NCBI RefSeq assembly: GCF_013522725.1 | Contig: NZ_JAAMRF010000005.1 | Span: 62,001 to 126,000 of the forward strand | DNA length: 64,000 bases | Direction of reading: 5' to 3' | Source: Stutzerimonas azotifigens | Lineage (GTDB): Bacteria; Pseudomonadota; Gammaproteobacteria; Pseudomonadales; Pseudomonadaceae | In this document: one piece after another, positions 51,779-60,558 of the stretch | How the letters are laid out: every line of letters starts with the position of its first letter | Numbering within the stretch: the first letter of the stretch is position 1 | Program-made: the position numbers and the translations under genes | The notes under the pieces: generated by a model | What the model saw: the letters and a program-made list of their open reading frames with translations, nothing else | The model's database searches: none | What the model was told of the DNA's origin: nothing

Positions 51779-52528
51779 TCACAAGTATTTCTTGAAGCTG
51801 GCTGCGGTGATGTTCACCGCCAGGCCGAGCAGTGCTGCGCTCGGCAGCAGCACCAGTAGCGGATGTACGCTGACGGGTAGGGTGAGGTAGATGATCCAGG
51901 GCAGGACCGCCAGTGGCATCAGGCTCGCCTTGGCGCGGTGGTAGATGAAACCCGACTCTCGGCCCGCGCCGAATTTGCGGATGTCGCGCCGCACCAGACC
52001 ATCAACCATGCCGACGAAGGCAGCCAGCAGAAATAGCGGCAGCGTCAGTACTAGGACCAATAGGCGAACCATGAACGTCAATGTCGTGAATGCGGCGGCG
52101 ATCAGGTATCTCTCCGACCAGACATAGACCTGGCTGATGTAGAAACGAAGGTCTCGGGCATCTGCTTGGCTGGGTGCACGGGAGCGCGCCGATGCCTGGC
52201 TCATCCAGTCGAGCAGGCCGGTCTTCTCGAAGATCCATTCGTAAGCACCCTCGACAAGCTGGTGTGCAGTGCGGCCGGGCTCCTGTACTACCGCGCTACG
52301 GGTGAAGTGGCTGGAAAGGTGGTTCAGCTCGTAGTCGAGCATGGCTTGGGCGTGACGCCAGCCCAAGTCAGGCCAGAACAGATGCATGCCGACGCACTCG
52401 ATAATGATCGACAGCAGCAGCGAGCCGATCAGCACGCCGAGCATACGTAGCGGCAGGCTGACGATGCTGGTGAGCAAACCTTGCTGGTGGGCTTGTTGGC
52501 GTTGTGTAGTGTTGGCTGGGTCCTTCAT
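51779..52528 (-). CDS. Conjugation membrane protein, TIGR03747 (PFL_4697) family
   Basis: 249 residues with a helix near 20-40, a soluble middle (HAQAMLDYELNHLSSHFTRS) and three helices in the second half. ATG 52528 overlaps the traD stop (ATGA); the longer frame up to 52639 is overlap with traD. The DUF4400 family is expected next to TraD in these elements. Confidence 0.85.
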   Translation of the reverse strand: MKDPANTTQRQQAHQQGLLTSIVSLPLRMLGVLIGSLLLSIIIECVGMHLFWPDLGWRHAQAMLDYELNHLSSHFTRSAVVQEPGRTAHQLVEGAYEWIFEKTGLLDWMSQASARSRAPSQADARDLRFYISQVYVWSERYLIAAAFTTLTFMVRLLVLVLTLPLFLLAAFVGMVDGLVRRDIRKFGAGRESGFIYHRAKASLMPLAVLPWIIYLTLPVSVHPLLVLLPSAALLGLAVNITAASFKKYL

Positions 52529-54696
52529 GGCCTTGCCTTGACGTTGCTTGTCTCGGTGGTGGCGAGGTGGCGGAAGCCATCGAGCAGGTCGTCGGGCAGT
52601 GGTTGATCCTGTAAGCCGGGAATGCCTTGGTTTTCCCACCAGTCGCTGGCCTCGGCATAGTGCTGGCGCATGTGGCCCGCAAGCTGCTGGAGGTCCTCGG
52701 GCATGATTTCGTCAGGGTCGGGTAACGGCAGCGGCATGCGGATTTTCCAGAGCTGGCCGCCTTGCAATAGGGCAAAGGCCTGACCTTTTGGCAAGCCCAC
52801 CACGTGTGCGGGTTCGATCATCGGCACGCTGGCAGTGCTGATGCGATCCTGCGCGTTGGAGGTGAAATCTGTTGGCCCTCGAACATCGGAGCTGTCAGTG
52901 GCGCCGCTGACCAGCGTCGTCGTGTAGACGTCCACTTTTGGAAGCTGCCGGGTGAGCAGCTCGGCGGTTGCGGTTTCGCGCACCCTCAGCATGAACAGAT
53001 TGTTGAAGTTGCCGATGACCTGGCCCGCTTTCGCGCGGTTGCCGAGACGGGCTTCAATATCAGAAAGCGTCTGCGTGTAGGCGGTGATCTGTAATCCCGC
53101 ACCGCCGCCCTTGTTGACGAGTGGCACGAACTCATCGCCCATCAGCTCATTGAACTCGTCCGCATGGACGTTGATAGGGACTCGTGCTCCAGGTGTCGCA
53201 TCGGGTAGCCCGTCGTCGATGCCAAATTTGTAAATATGGCCGGCGACCGATACCAGGTCAGCGAACATCGAGTTGCCGACAGCGGCCGCAACTTCCGCAT
53301 CCGACAGGGCATCGAGGCCGACATAGACTACCGCGCGTTTGCGGACGACCTGCATCCAGTCGAAGATTGGCCTGGGGTCGTTCAGGTCGGAGTAGTTAGG
53401 TGCGAGTAGTTGCGCGGTTTTGCCGGTGGTGAGTTTCTCCAGCAACGGCAAAAGGCTGGCAACGATCTTGTCGAAATACGTCCGGTCATAGCGCACGGCA
53501 CTGCGCAGGCCGTCGAGCACCGGGTCATAGGTGCGTACCTGTGAAAGGTATTGCTCCAAGGCTACGACCCGTTTTTCGCGCCCGATCATATTGCGCGGGA
53601 TGTTTTTGTCGTTCAGCCGGCTTTCGAGCTGGACGATGATTTCCCAAGCCTTGGGTTCGTGCTGTGCAAAATAGTGCTGCGCGTACTCGATAAAGAGCGC
53701 ATCGATGTTTACGACATGCCGCTGAATCAGAAGGTAGTCAGGTCGCTGGCCCAGCTCGACTAGGGCACGGGCGATGATGTTGACGAACCGCCAGGCAAAC
53801 TCCCTGAAAGCTGCGCTATTGCCTTCACCTGACAGTTGTCCGGCAATGCGCGTGGCTACCTCGCTGATCCGCCCGAATCGGCCCACGGCGTTATAGCGTG
53901 CGCTGAAATCATGCCAGCCCAGGTGGAACACATAGAACTCGCGTTCGCGCCCGGCGCGTTTGGCTTCCACGTACATCCGCTTGAGCAGGTCCGCATCCCC
54001 TTTAGGATCGAACACGATCACCACCTCATGCTCTCCGGCGGCGTTGCGCCGCCGAATGTCCTGAGTCACGAACAGCTCGGCCAGTCTGGTCTTACCGACT
54101 CGTGTCGCGCCCAGCACAAGGGAGTGTCCGACTCGTTCGCCGAGCGGCAGGCTTACATCGACTTCGTTTGGCTCGATGCCGTGCAGCCGCGGTAGGCCGC
54201 CGACCGGTGGCAACGGGCGTACCGGATTGATAGGAGCGTCCCAGGCGGTGAGCCTGGCCAGCTGTGACAGTGGAAACGGGGCGAACTCCAGCCGCTCTTC
54301 CAGGCGGCGTGCCAACTGGTAAGCGGGCGTTGGTTCGACGTAGTGGCGGAACTCGGGTCTGAATGTCTGCGTCAGGCGGTGCGTGTGTCGTTGCTCCCAG
54401 CGAAAGCCTCTGCCAATGAACAGCCGTTGCTGGCTGACAGGCACATCACGGCTGGTCATCACATAGCGCGGCAGGCGCCGGATGTTGCGGCGATAGCGCA
54501 GGATGACCAGCGCATCACGCAGGCGGATCGTGCCGAACGCGAGGAAGGCCAGGGCGCTGCCCAGGCCAATCGTTGGGCTCAGCGCGAGTGACCACGGTGC
54601 CACCAGGGACAGAAACGCGGCGGCGGCGCAGACCGCCACGGTGTACAGCTCCACGGCTGGCCGCAAAAGCACCTCGATCGCGTGGCTTTGGGCCAT
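52525..54696 (-). CDS. traD: Conjugative coupling protein TraD (TIGR03743 family)
   Basis: 723 residues. Two N-terminal membrane helices (about 20-60), Walker A VLGATRVGKTRLAEL near residue 195 and a Walker B-like segment INVHADEFNELMG near 510. It links the relaxase-DNA complex to the mating channel and pumps DNA. It is intact and of normal length for SXT/PFGI-1-type TraD. Confidence 0.93.
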   Translation of the reverse strand: MAQSHAIEVLLRPAVELYTVAVCAAAAFLSLVAPWSLALSPTIGLGSALAFLAFGTIRLRDALVILRYRRNIRRLPRYVMTSRDVPVSQQRLFIGRGFRWEQRHTHRLTQTFRPEFRHYVEPTPAYQLARRLEERLEFAPFPLSQLARLTAWDAPINPVRPLPPVGGLPRLHGIEPNEVDVSLPLGERVGHSLVLGATRVGKTRLAELFVTQDIRRRNAAGEHEVVIVFDPKGDADLLKRMYVEAKRAGREREFYVFHLGWHDFSARYNAVGRFGRISEVATRIAGQLSGEGNSAAFREFAWRFVNIIARALVELGQRPDYLLIQRHVVNIDALFIEYAQHYFAQHEPKAWEIIVQLESRLNDKNIPRNMIGREKRVVALEQYLSQVRTYDPVLDGLRSAVRYDRTYFDKIVASLLPLLEKLTTGKTAQLLAPNYSDLNDPRPIFDWMQVVRKRAVVYVGLDALSDAEVAAAVGNSMFADLVSVAGHIYKFGIDDGLPDATPGARVPINVHADEFNELMGDEFVPLVNKGGGAGLQITAYTQTLSDIEARLGNRAKAGQVIGNFNNLFMLRVRETATAELLTRQLPKVDVYTTTLVSGATDSSDVRGPTDFTSNAQDRISTASVPMIEPAHVVGLPKGQAFALLQGGQLWKIRMPLPLPDPDEIMPEDLQQLAGHMRQHYAEASDWWENQGIPGLQDQPLPDDLLDGFRHLATTETSNVKARP

Positions 54697-54706
54697 GGCC
54701 GGCGCT

Positions 54707-55234
54707 TCACTGCTCGATGCCGGTTGCCGTGATCAGCACGGGGTAGTGACGCAAGCCAAGACGCTCGGCGAGGTCGTCGCCGGTAACCGGTGATAACGGC
54801 AGTTGCGGCACTAGTGCACGCAGCGCAGCGAGGGCCTCAGCCGATGCGACGTTAACCACCAGGCCCACGGCATTGAGCTCGTGTAGCCGCAGTGCATGCT
54901 GACGCAGCCAGGCACGCGAGCGCTCGTCGTCGCCGACCAGAAAGAATGACGGCAGCCCTGGCGCTTCGATCACTCGACGCGCTACATCGCCCGGTGATAG
55001 CCGCATCGAGCGCACTGGCAGCATGTCAGCTTCATTGAACGGCTTGGCTGGCGGACGCGGAAGCTCGATGCGTGGCGATGTCATACCGGCGTGCTGTTGG
55101 AGGTTCAGGGCTTCGTAGTAAGGCAATGCAGACGTGCCGCCATGGTCTGCCACGATGATCAGCGCGTCGGCCTGGGCGCTCAGCGACAGCCACGGCAGAC
55201 AGAAACAGACGGCAATGATGGGCATGGCTTTCAT
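54707..55234 (-). CDS. ICE protein, TIGR03765 (PFL_4695) family
   Basis: 175 residues, exported (leader about 1-23). Mature part ADALIIVADHGGTSALPYYE, LPSFFLVGDDERSRAWLRQH and LSPVTGDDLAERLGLRHYPV. Position and length fit the TIGR03765 family, which precedes traD. Function unknown. It overlaps the transglycosylase gene by 4 bp. Confidence 0.83.
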   Translation of the reverse strand: MKAMPIIAVCFCLPWLSLSAQADALIIVADHGGTSALPYYEALNLQQHAGMTSPRIELPRPPAKPFNEADMLPVRSMRLSPGDVARRVIEAPGLPSFFLVGDDERSRAWLRQHALRLHELNAVGLVVNVASAEALAALRALVPQLPLSPVTGDDLAERLGLRHYPVLITATGIEQ

Positions 55235-55794
55235 GGCAGGCTCCTCCCGGAGGTGATTTCCAGTCTGAGGTCGCTCTGCAGGCGGGCCAGGTGCTGGCCG
55301 ACGCTGAGACGGTAGCGCGCGGCCGGCGCCCCGCCGGCGGGGCGGTGGTAACGACCGATGGCGAGCAGCCAGTCATCGCCTGGGGTGTGTTGCTCGCGCA
55401 GTATTTCGGCGGCGATAGCGAGGTTGCGGTACGGATCGAGCAGATCGCAGGGCTGTGCGTAACGCTGCGGGTGATAGCCGAGATTGATCTGGCCGAGCCC
55501 CGCATCAATACGTTTGGCCGGTGTACGATTGAGTGCCTGGCGCAGCCCTGCGCAGGCCTCGGTGCGGGTGGCGTAGCGCTGCGGCTTTCCCGCAACGTTG
55601 AGCGTCCACGGCCAGGGCACCAGACGTCCGCGTAGGCGGAAGCCGCTTTCTTGCAGGGCCACGGCGTACAGGACGGTTGAGGGAATGCCGGCGCGCTGTG
55701 CGGCGACCTGGTAGGCCGGCGGCGGAATTTCCCGTGCTTGGGCGCCCCCTGCCATCGCACCGACCAGCAGCAGAAACGCGGTGCGGCGCGCCAT
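55231..55794 (-). CDS. Lytic transglycosylase-like protein of the ICE
   Basis: 187 residues with a signal peptide (about 1-20). The catalytic Glu lies in YAVALQESGFRLRG, and IDAGLGQINLGYHPQRY is the family GLGQIN motif. It opens the cell wall for the mating machine. ATG 55794 overlaps the preceding stop (TAATG). The frame is open to 55863. Confidence 0.86.
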   Translation of the reverse strand: MARRTAFLLLVGAMAGGAQAREIPPPAYQVAAQRAGIPSTVLYAVALQESGFRLRGRLVPWPWTLNVAGKPQRYATRTEACAGLRQALNRTPAKRIDAGLGQINLGYHPQRYAQPCDLLDPYRNLAIAAEILREQHTPGDDWLLAIGRYHRPAGGAPAARYRLSVGQHLARLQSDLRLEITSGRSLP

Positions 55795-56519
55795 TACGGC
55801 TGTCGCTGCCATTGGCCGCCAACCTGGCGCACGACTGCCGGCAGTTCGCCTTGCAAGCCCCACGAAAGCCTGCGGCCCGAGTCGTGATTGAGTGTGATCT
55901 GGCCGCTGCGCACCTTGGCCGGATCAATGCCAATGCGTTGTGCCCAGGCGCGGATACGCGCGTCGTCGACGCGGGTGTCGACGACGTAAATGTCGAACTC
56001 CATACCGGCGGCCTGCAGCTGCAGCGCGGCTTGATCGCATGCTGGGCAGGCGTACTGGACAAACACGGCGAGCCGTCCGCTCGCCGCTGGCGCAACCGGT
56101 GAGAATGCCGGGCCGGCATCGGGGAGCATGACGCGCGGTATATCAGCGTGGAGCCGTTGCCAGACGTAGTCGTAAGCTCGTTGGTAGGCGAGCAGCTTCT
56201 CGACGCGCTGGGCTTCTGCCTCGACCTGAAGTTCTGCGTAGCGGTACCGCTCCTGGTCGGAGCGTGCCTCGATACCCAGCGCGGTGAGCGGATCAAGGTT
56301 TGGCGAATAGATGCCCAGCGGCCCCTGCATCAGCGTCTGGTAGCGCGCCCATTCCTCGGTGCTCAGCCCCCAGTCGTGCGCGTGCTGTTCGTCGGCGCGT
56401 ACGGTGGCTAACGGCTGCTCGCGGCTGGGCATGTTGTCGGCGGCGAGGGTTTCCGCTCCTTGGGCAACGCTGCTGGTCAGCACTGCGATCAGTGCGGGGA
56501 CGATATGGCGCTGCTTCAT
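55794..56519 (-). CDS. ICE protein, TIGR03759 (PFL_4693) family, thioredoxin-like end
   Basis: 241 residues, leader about 1-21. The C-terminal half has a CPACDQAALQL redox-type CxxC followed by a thioredoxin-like pattern (FDIYVVDTRVDDARIRAWAQ). TIGR03759 proteins lie at this point of the PFGI-1-class operon. A role in disulfide handling of transfer proteins is inference from the CxxC. Confidence 0.85.
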   Translation of the reverse strand: MKQRHIVPALIAVLTSSVAQGAETLAADNMPSREQPLATVRADEQHAHDWGLSTEEWARYQTLMQGPLGIYSPNLDPLTALGIEARSDQERYRYAELQVEAEAQRVEKLLAYQRAYDYVWQRLHADIPRVMLPDAGPAFSPVAPAASGRLAVFVQYACPACDQAALQLQAAGMEFDIYVVDTRVDDARIRAWAQRIGIDPAKVRSGQITLNHDSGRRLSWGLQGELPAVVRQVGGQWQRQP

Positions 56520-56528
56520 CTGCCCCTC

Positions 56529-57179
56529 CTACTGCGCAGGAATGCGCAGGCGACGAGTGCCGTCGCCGTGTCGGAACACGGCATCGCTCCCTTCGATTGT
56601 TTCGAGATGCCAACCGGCTTCCGCCTCGCCGGCGCGCAGCAGGCGAACCTGCGAAAGCGTGCCGGAGACGGCTGGCAGAATCGAAAGGAATCGCTCCCCG
56701 GCACGTAGCTCGGCGCCGATCACCCGAAATGGTGGCTCGATGGCCTTTGGTTTTGCAGGGATGGCAGCTCGCGGGCGCGGCACCGTCGGTGGTGCTGGAC
56801 GGGGTGCGTTGAATCGTGATTCCAGCTGCTCGATGCGAGACAGCAGCGGCAGATTCTCTGCGCTTGGGCGGCTGGCGAGCGCTTGCTCGATGGCGTTCAG
56901 CCGCTGCTCCAGCGCCTGGCGCTCGGTTTTGTAGTGCGCTCGGGGCAGTGCGTCGGGTTGCTGCTGGGCTTGCTCAACCTGCTGGACCAGTTCGGCCAAA
57001 CGCTTTTCCAGCATAGCGACCTGCTGGCCGGGTGCGCTGGTTTCGACCTGTGCCGTCAGGCCCGACAGCGCGACGTGATCGATCACAACAGCGGCGCTGA
57101 TGAGCAACAGCCAGGTGATGGTGGCGACGCGCATAAGTGCGACGTGTCGTGGTTGCCCACTGCCTGGCATCGTCATCAT
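56529..57179 (-). CDS. ICE membrane-anchored coiled-coil protein, function unknown
   Basis: 216 residues. Membrane helix about 19-37, a coiled coil (about 52-120, repeated Leu/Glu/Gln), a Pro-rich linker and a small C-terminal domain (FRVIGAELRAGERFLSILP). The layout resembles pilus-assembly anchor proteins, but I do not recognise the family. It overlaps the PilL-like gene by 4 bp. Confidence 0.65.
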   Translation of the reverse strand: MMTMPGSGQPRHVALMRVATITWLLLISAAVVIDHVALSGLTAQVETSAPGQQVAMLEKRLAELVQQVEQAQQQPDALPRAHYKTERQALEQRLNAIEQALASRPSAENLPLLSRIEQLESRFNAPRPAPPTVPRPRAAIPAKPKAIEPPFRVIGAELRAGERFLSILPAVSGTLSQVRLLRAGEAEAGWHLETIEGSDAVFRHGDGTRRLRIPAQ

Positions 57180-57697
57180 GACTGTGGCTCCGTCGCGGAA
57201 TCGGGAGCGGTATTAGCAGGGGTGGACGGGGCTTCGGCAGGCGTGTTGACGGGCTGAGTGAAGCAGACGCGGCGTGCGGTGTGTTCGACGTGCAGCGTCC
57301 GCGCTGGCCCGGCCAGGGTCAGCAGGGCGTCTCGCAGTTGCAGCGGGCCGAGTTGGTAGTGCGCCGCCGGCAGCGGGAGGCTGCCCAACGCAGCGGTTTC
57401 ACGTCCACTGCAGAGCTGGTAGCCAGAGCGTTGCAACACATGGCGTAGCGCGTCAGCGACGTTGGCGTTGAGGGTGTCCGGAATGGACACGTCGACTACC
57501 TGCGACAGCAGATCCTGCTGGGCGACCGTCGGGGTTATCTCGACAAGGGTGTATCGGCCGTAGCGGACGACCGGGATGTACTCCGGTGCCGGAGCCGCCG
57601 CCTCATCGGGCAGCGTAGAGAGTGGTGGAGGCGTTGCGCAGCCGGTTGCCAGAACAGCCAGCAGCAGGCAACTGCAGTAGGGAAGGGCGGCGTGCAT
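57176..57697 (-). CDS. PilL-type conjugative transfer lipoprotein, TIGR03748 family
   Basis: 173 residues with lipobox VLATGCATPP. The mature domain (GRYTLVEITPTVAQQDLLSQ, then VSIPDTLNANVADALRHVL) matches the PilL N-terminal family. It is the first gene of this transfer operon, and in complete elements further pil or replication genes lie beyond. Here the 560-bp gap with DnaA-box-like sites follows instead. Confidence 0.84.
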   Translation of the reverse strand: MHAALPYCSCLLLAVLATGCATPPPLSTLPDEAAAPAPEYIPVVRYGRYTLVEITPTVAQQDLLSQVVDVSIPDTLNANVADALRHVLQRSGYQLCSGRETAALGSLPLPAAHYQLGPLQLRDALLTLAGPARTLHVEHTARRVCFTQPVNTPAEAPSTPANTAPDSATEPQS

Positions 57698-58251
57698 GGC
57701 TCAGCTCTCGGCAAGGTCGAGGCGAGACCATCGCCATTCTGCGGAACCGGGTCAGCAAACAAAGGGAACTGCTGTGTAGCCGATTTCTATGGGCGCCTAA
57801 GCCGAATCAATCTCGGGGGTGATCAAAAAAACGTCAGATGAATGAGGCGCCCTTGGTTACGAGCGTCACAGAGCTTATCGAAAGGGTTATTCACAGGTTT
57901 TGTGGATAACTCGAAGCGGGCTTTGCGGGGTTGGGCGTCGAGCATTGAGGATCGATGCAGTCGGAGTTTTGCAAGAGCCTGGACAGTCTTGAGGTCGATA
58001 CTGGCAGCGGGATCGCACTTGGCAGAAATCGACCAGTAGCGGCGATGGCGCGTAAAAGGCCCCGCCTTTCGCTGCTCCAAGAGGCGCTACAGCGCTTTAT
58101 AAGCGCACTGGAACGTTATCGGTGTTGATCGTGGAAATGCCTAGGTAATCGACTCGTCCAGCAGCGCTGGGCTGCGGCACCCAAGCTACGAAAGTGTTTT
58201 TATACACTCTGGACCGATACCCGTCCCACATCTCCCAAGGCAACCGGTCTT
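57698..58251. other. Gap upstream of the transfer operon, likely ICE promoter region
   Basis: About 554 bp without a recognisable gene. It contains a pair of DnaA-box-like sequences at 57887-57909 and a small inverted repeat GCGCTT-TAT-AAGCGC at 58092-58106. It separates the ICE backbone from the non-transfer genes after 58252. No integrase, tRNA or attachment site was seen here. Confidence 0.5.
57887..57909. other. Inverted pair of DnaA-box-like sequences
   Basis: TTATTCACA (57887-57895) and TGTGGATAA (57901-57909) face each other across 5 bp. The second is a perfect DnaA box (TTATCCACA on the minus strand) and the first differs at one position. Such pairs occur at replication origins, but a single pair can also arise by chance. 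Confidence 0.45.
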
Positions 58252-59144
58252 TTATATTCGGTGGTGTTCCAACAGGAAATCAACAAACACCCGCACCCGC
58301 GCCGGCATTGCCGAGCCGCCAACGAACACGGCATGGATCGGTTCCCGGTCGCCGGGGTTCCAGGCTTGCAGCAGCGGCACCAGATCGCCGCGCTGCAGAT
58401 CCTCGGTCACGCTGAATTCGCCGATGCGCGCAATGCCTGCGCCTACCCGCGCCAGTTGTGCCAGCGCTTCGCCGCTGCTGCATTCGATATTGCCGCTGAT
58501 CTTCAGAGAGAACTCGTTTCCATCGTGGATAAACGGCCAGTTGGGCTCTGCGCGTCGGAAGTTGAAGCGTAGGCAGTTGTGTTGGAGCAGGTCTTCGGGC
58601 CTCTGGGGCGTGCCATGGCGTTGCAGGTAGTCAGGGGACGCCACCACGACCTGGCCGGTTTCGCCGATCCGGCGGGCGGTCAGCGGGCTGTCGGGCAGGT
58701 GGCCGAAGCGTACTGCCACGTCAGCTTGGCCGCCAAGGATGTCGACCACTTCGTCGCCCAGTGTGAGGTCGACAGTGATGTTCGGGTATCGGGCGCTGAA
58801 TGCCGCCACCAGCGGCACGATGGCCAGCCGTCCATGGCCCAGGGCAGCGCTGACCCGCAGACGGCCTCTGGGTACGCCCTGATCGGCGATGGCTTCTTCG
58901 ACTTCGGACATGTCGGCCAGATGCGTCGGGCGCCTCGCAGATAAGCATCACCCTCGGCAGTGAAAGTGATTGCTCGGGTGGTTCGTAGCAGCAGCCGGGT
59001 GCCGAGGCGCTGCTCGGTCCGCGAGATGATCCGGCTGACGGCGGAGGGCGTCAGCCCCAACGCACGTGCAGCGGCCGAGAGGCTGCCTTCCTCAGCCACC
59101 GTGGCGAATACAACCATTTCACCTGATCTTCCGCTGACGTTCAT
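58252..59144 (-). pseudogene. LysR-family regulator broken by a one-base deletion
   Basis: The N-terminal frame gives a LysR helix-turn-helix (SLSAAARALGLTPSAVSRII, EQRLGTRLLLRTTRAI) up to about residue 73. The rest, SEVEEAIADQGVPRGRLRVS and a normal substrate-binding domain, continues in the next frame. At 58918-58924 the minus strand reads CGCATCTGG where CGCATCCTGG would keep the frame, so one base is missing. Everything else is intact, so the damage is recent or a sequencing error. The gene is divergent from the MFS gene, the usual LysR arrangement. Confidence 0.85.
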
Positions 59145-59238
59145 CTGTGCTCCGTAAGCAAAGGTGCTTGCCCGAAATGCGATCTACCGCCGGTAAGGGC
59201 TGGATCGTAGCATTCTCAGCATAAATGAGGAGCCTTCC

Positions 59239-60411
59239 ATGCGTATCAATCCACCCCTAATTGCACTCGCCATCGGTGCGTTCGGTATTGGCGTTACCGA
59301 GTTCGCCCCCATGGGCATGTTGCCAGGCATTGCTGCCGACCTCGGCGTTTCCATTCCTGCCGCCGGCCTGTTGGTCAGTGCCTACGCCCTGGGCGTGCTG
59401 CTCGGCGCTCCACTGATGACGCTGACCACCGGCAAGATTCCTCGGCGCTATCTACTGATTGGACTTATGGCCATTTTCACCCTGGGGAACCTCATGTCGG
59501 CGTTGGCGACGGATTACTACAGTCTGCTGATCGCCCGAGTGGTGACCTCGCTGAACCACGGCGCCTTCTTCGGCGTAGGCTCCATCGTCGCCGCCAGTGT
59601 GGTGGCCCCGGACAAACGTGCAGGAGCAGTCGCGGCCATGTTTATGGGGCTGACGCTGGCGACCATTGGCGGCGTTCCATTAGCTGCGTGGTTTGCCGAA
59701 CTGCTCGGCTGGCGCACCGCGTTCTGGGGCATTACCGGCCTTGGCGTGATTACCATGGTCGCGCTGTGGTTCGCCTTGCCCAACGTACCGTTGCCGAAAA
59801 GCGTGGGCGTACTGAATGAAATCCGAGTATTGGGCCGTGGCCCGGTGCTGGGGGCGCTGGCCCTGACCGTGGTGGGATCCGGTGCGATGTTTACGGTGTT
59901 CACTTACATCGTGCCAATCCTCAGCAGCGAGACTCATGCCTCCGCCACCTTCATTACCGCCATGCTGGTGCTATTCGGCGTGGGCCTGACCCTGGGCAAT
60001 ATGTGGGGCGGAAAGGCTGCGGATCGCTCGATCGATCGTACCCTGATCGTTTCGTTAAGCGTGCTGATTGTGGTGCTACTGGCGTTTACCGTGCTGATGC
60101 GCTGGCCGCTGCCGGCTGCCGTGGCCATCCTGATCTGGGGTATCGCCAGCTTCGCTCTGGTTCCGCCGCTGCAAATGCGCGTAATGGAGGCCGCCAAGGA
60201 CGCGCCTAACTTGGCTTCGGCGGTGAACATCGGCGCCTTTAACCTGGGCAACGCAATCGGCGCGGCGGTGGGTGGTGCGGTGATCAAGGCCGGGCTGGGC
60301 TATCCGGCGGTCTCCCTGGCCGGAGCGGCAATAGCAGGTGTGGGGCTGTTGATGGTGTTGGCTTTCGCCTGGCGATCCAGAGTCGTTGCGGCGACGGCAG
60401 CATGCCAGTGA
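59239..60411 (+). CDS. MFS efflux transporter, DHA1/AraJ-like
   Basis: 390 residues with twelve membrane helices. LVSAYALGVLLGAPLMTL and GKIPRRYLLIGL around helices 2-3 fit the DHA1 sugar/drug exporter group (AraJ type), and the second half has TLGNMWGGKAADRSIDRTL. It is divergent from the broken LysR gene and may be under its control. The substrate is unknown. ATG 59239 follows GAGGAG at a normal distance. Confidence 0.88.
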   Translation: MRINPPLIALAIGAFGIGVTEFAPMGMLPGIAADLGVSIPAAGLLVSAYALGVLLGAPLMTLTTGKIPRRYLLIGLMAIFTLGNLMSALATDYYSLLIARVVTSLNHGAFFGVGSIVAASVVAPDKRAGAVAAMFMGLTLATIGGVPLAAWFAELLGWRTAFWGITGLGVITMVALWFALPNVPLPKSVGVLNEIRVLGRGPVLGALALTVVGSGAMFTVFTYIVPILSSETHASATFITAMLVLFGVGLTLGNMWGGKAADRSIDRTLIVSLSVLIVVLLAFTVLMRWPLPAAVAILIWGIASFALVPPLQMRVMEAAKDAPNLASAVNIGAFNLGNAIGAAVGGAVIKAGLGYPAVSLAGAAIAGVGLLMVLAFAWRSRVVAATAACQ

Positions 60412-60413
60412 GT

Positions 60414-60431
60414 GCGGGCCTGCTGGCCCGC
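60414..60431. repeat. Short perfect hairpin after the MFS gene
   Basis: GCGGGCC-TGCT-GGCCCGC directly follows the MFS stop. There is no T-run, so it is not a clear intrinsic terminator, but it may stabilise the transcript end. Confidence 0.5.
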
Positions 60432-60558
60432 CATCGATGAGCGGAGACGCGCGGCAAAAAGTGAAGCACTTTCAGCCTGACTATAAAAACCGGAAACGCA
60501 GAACATCAAGGCGCCACGCCTTGCATATAACCATTACCCAGAAGGTCTTAATACTAAA

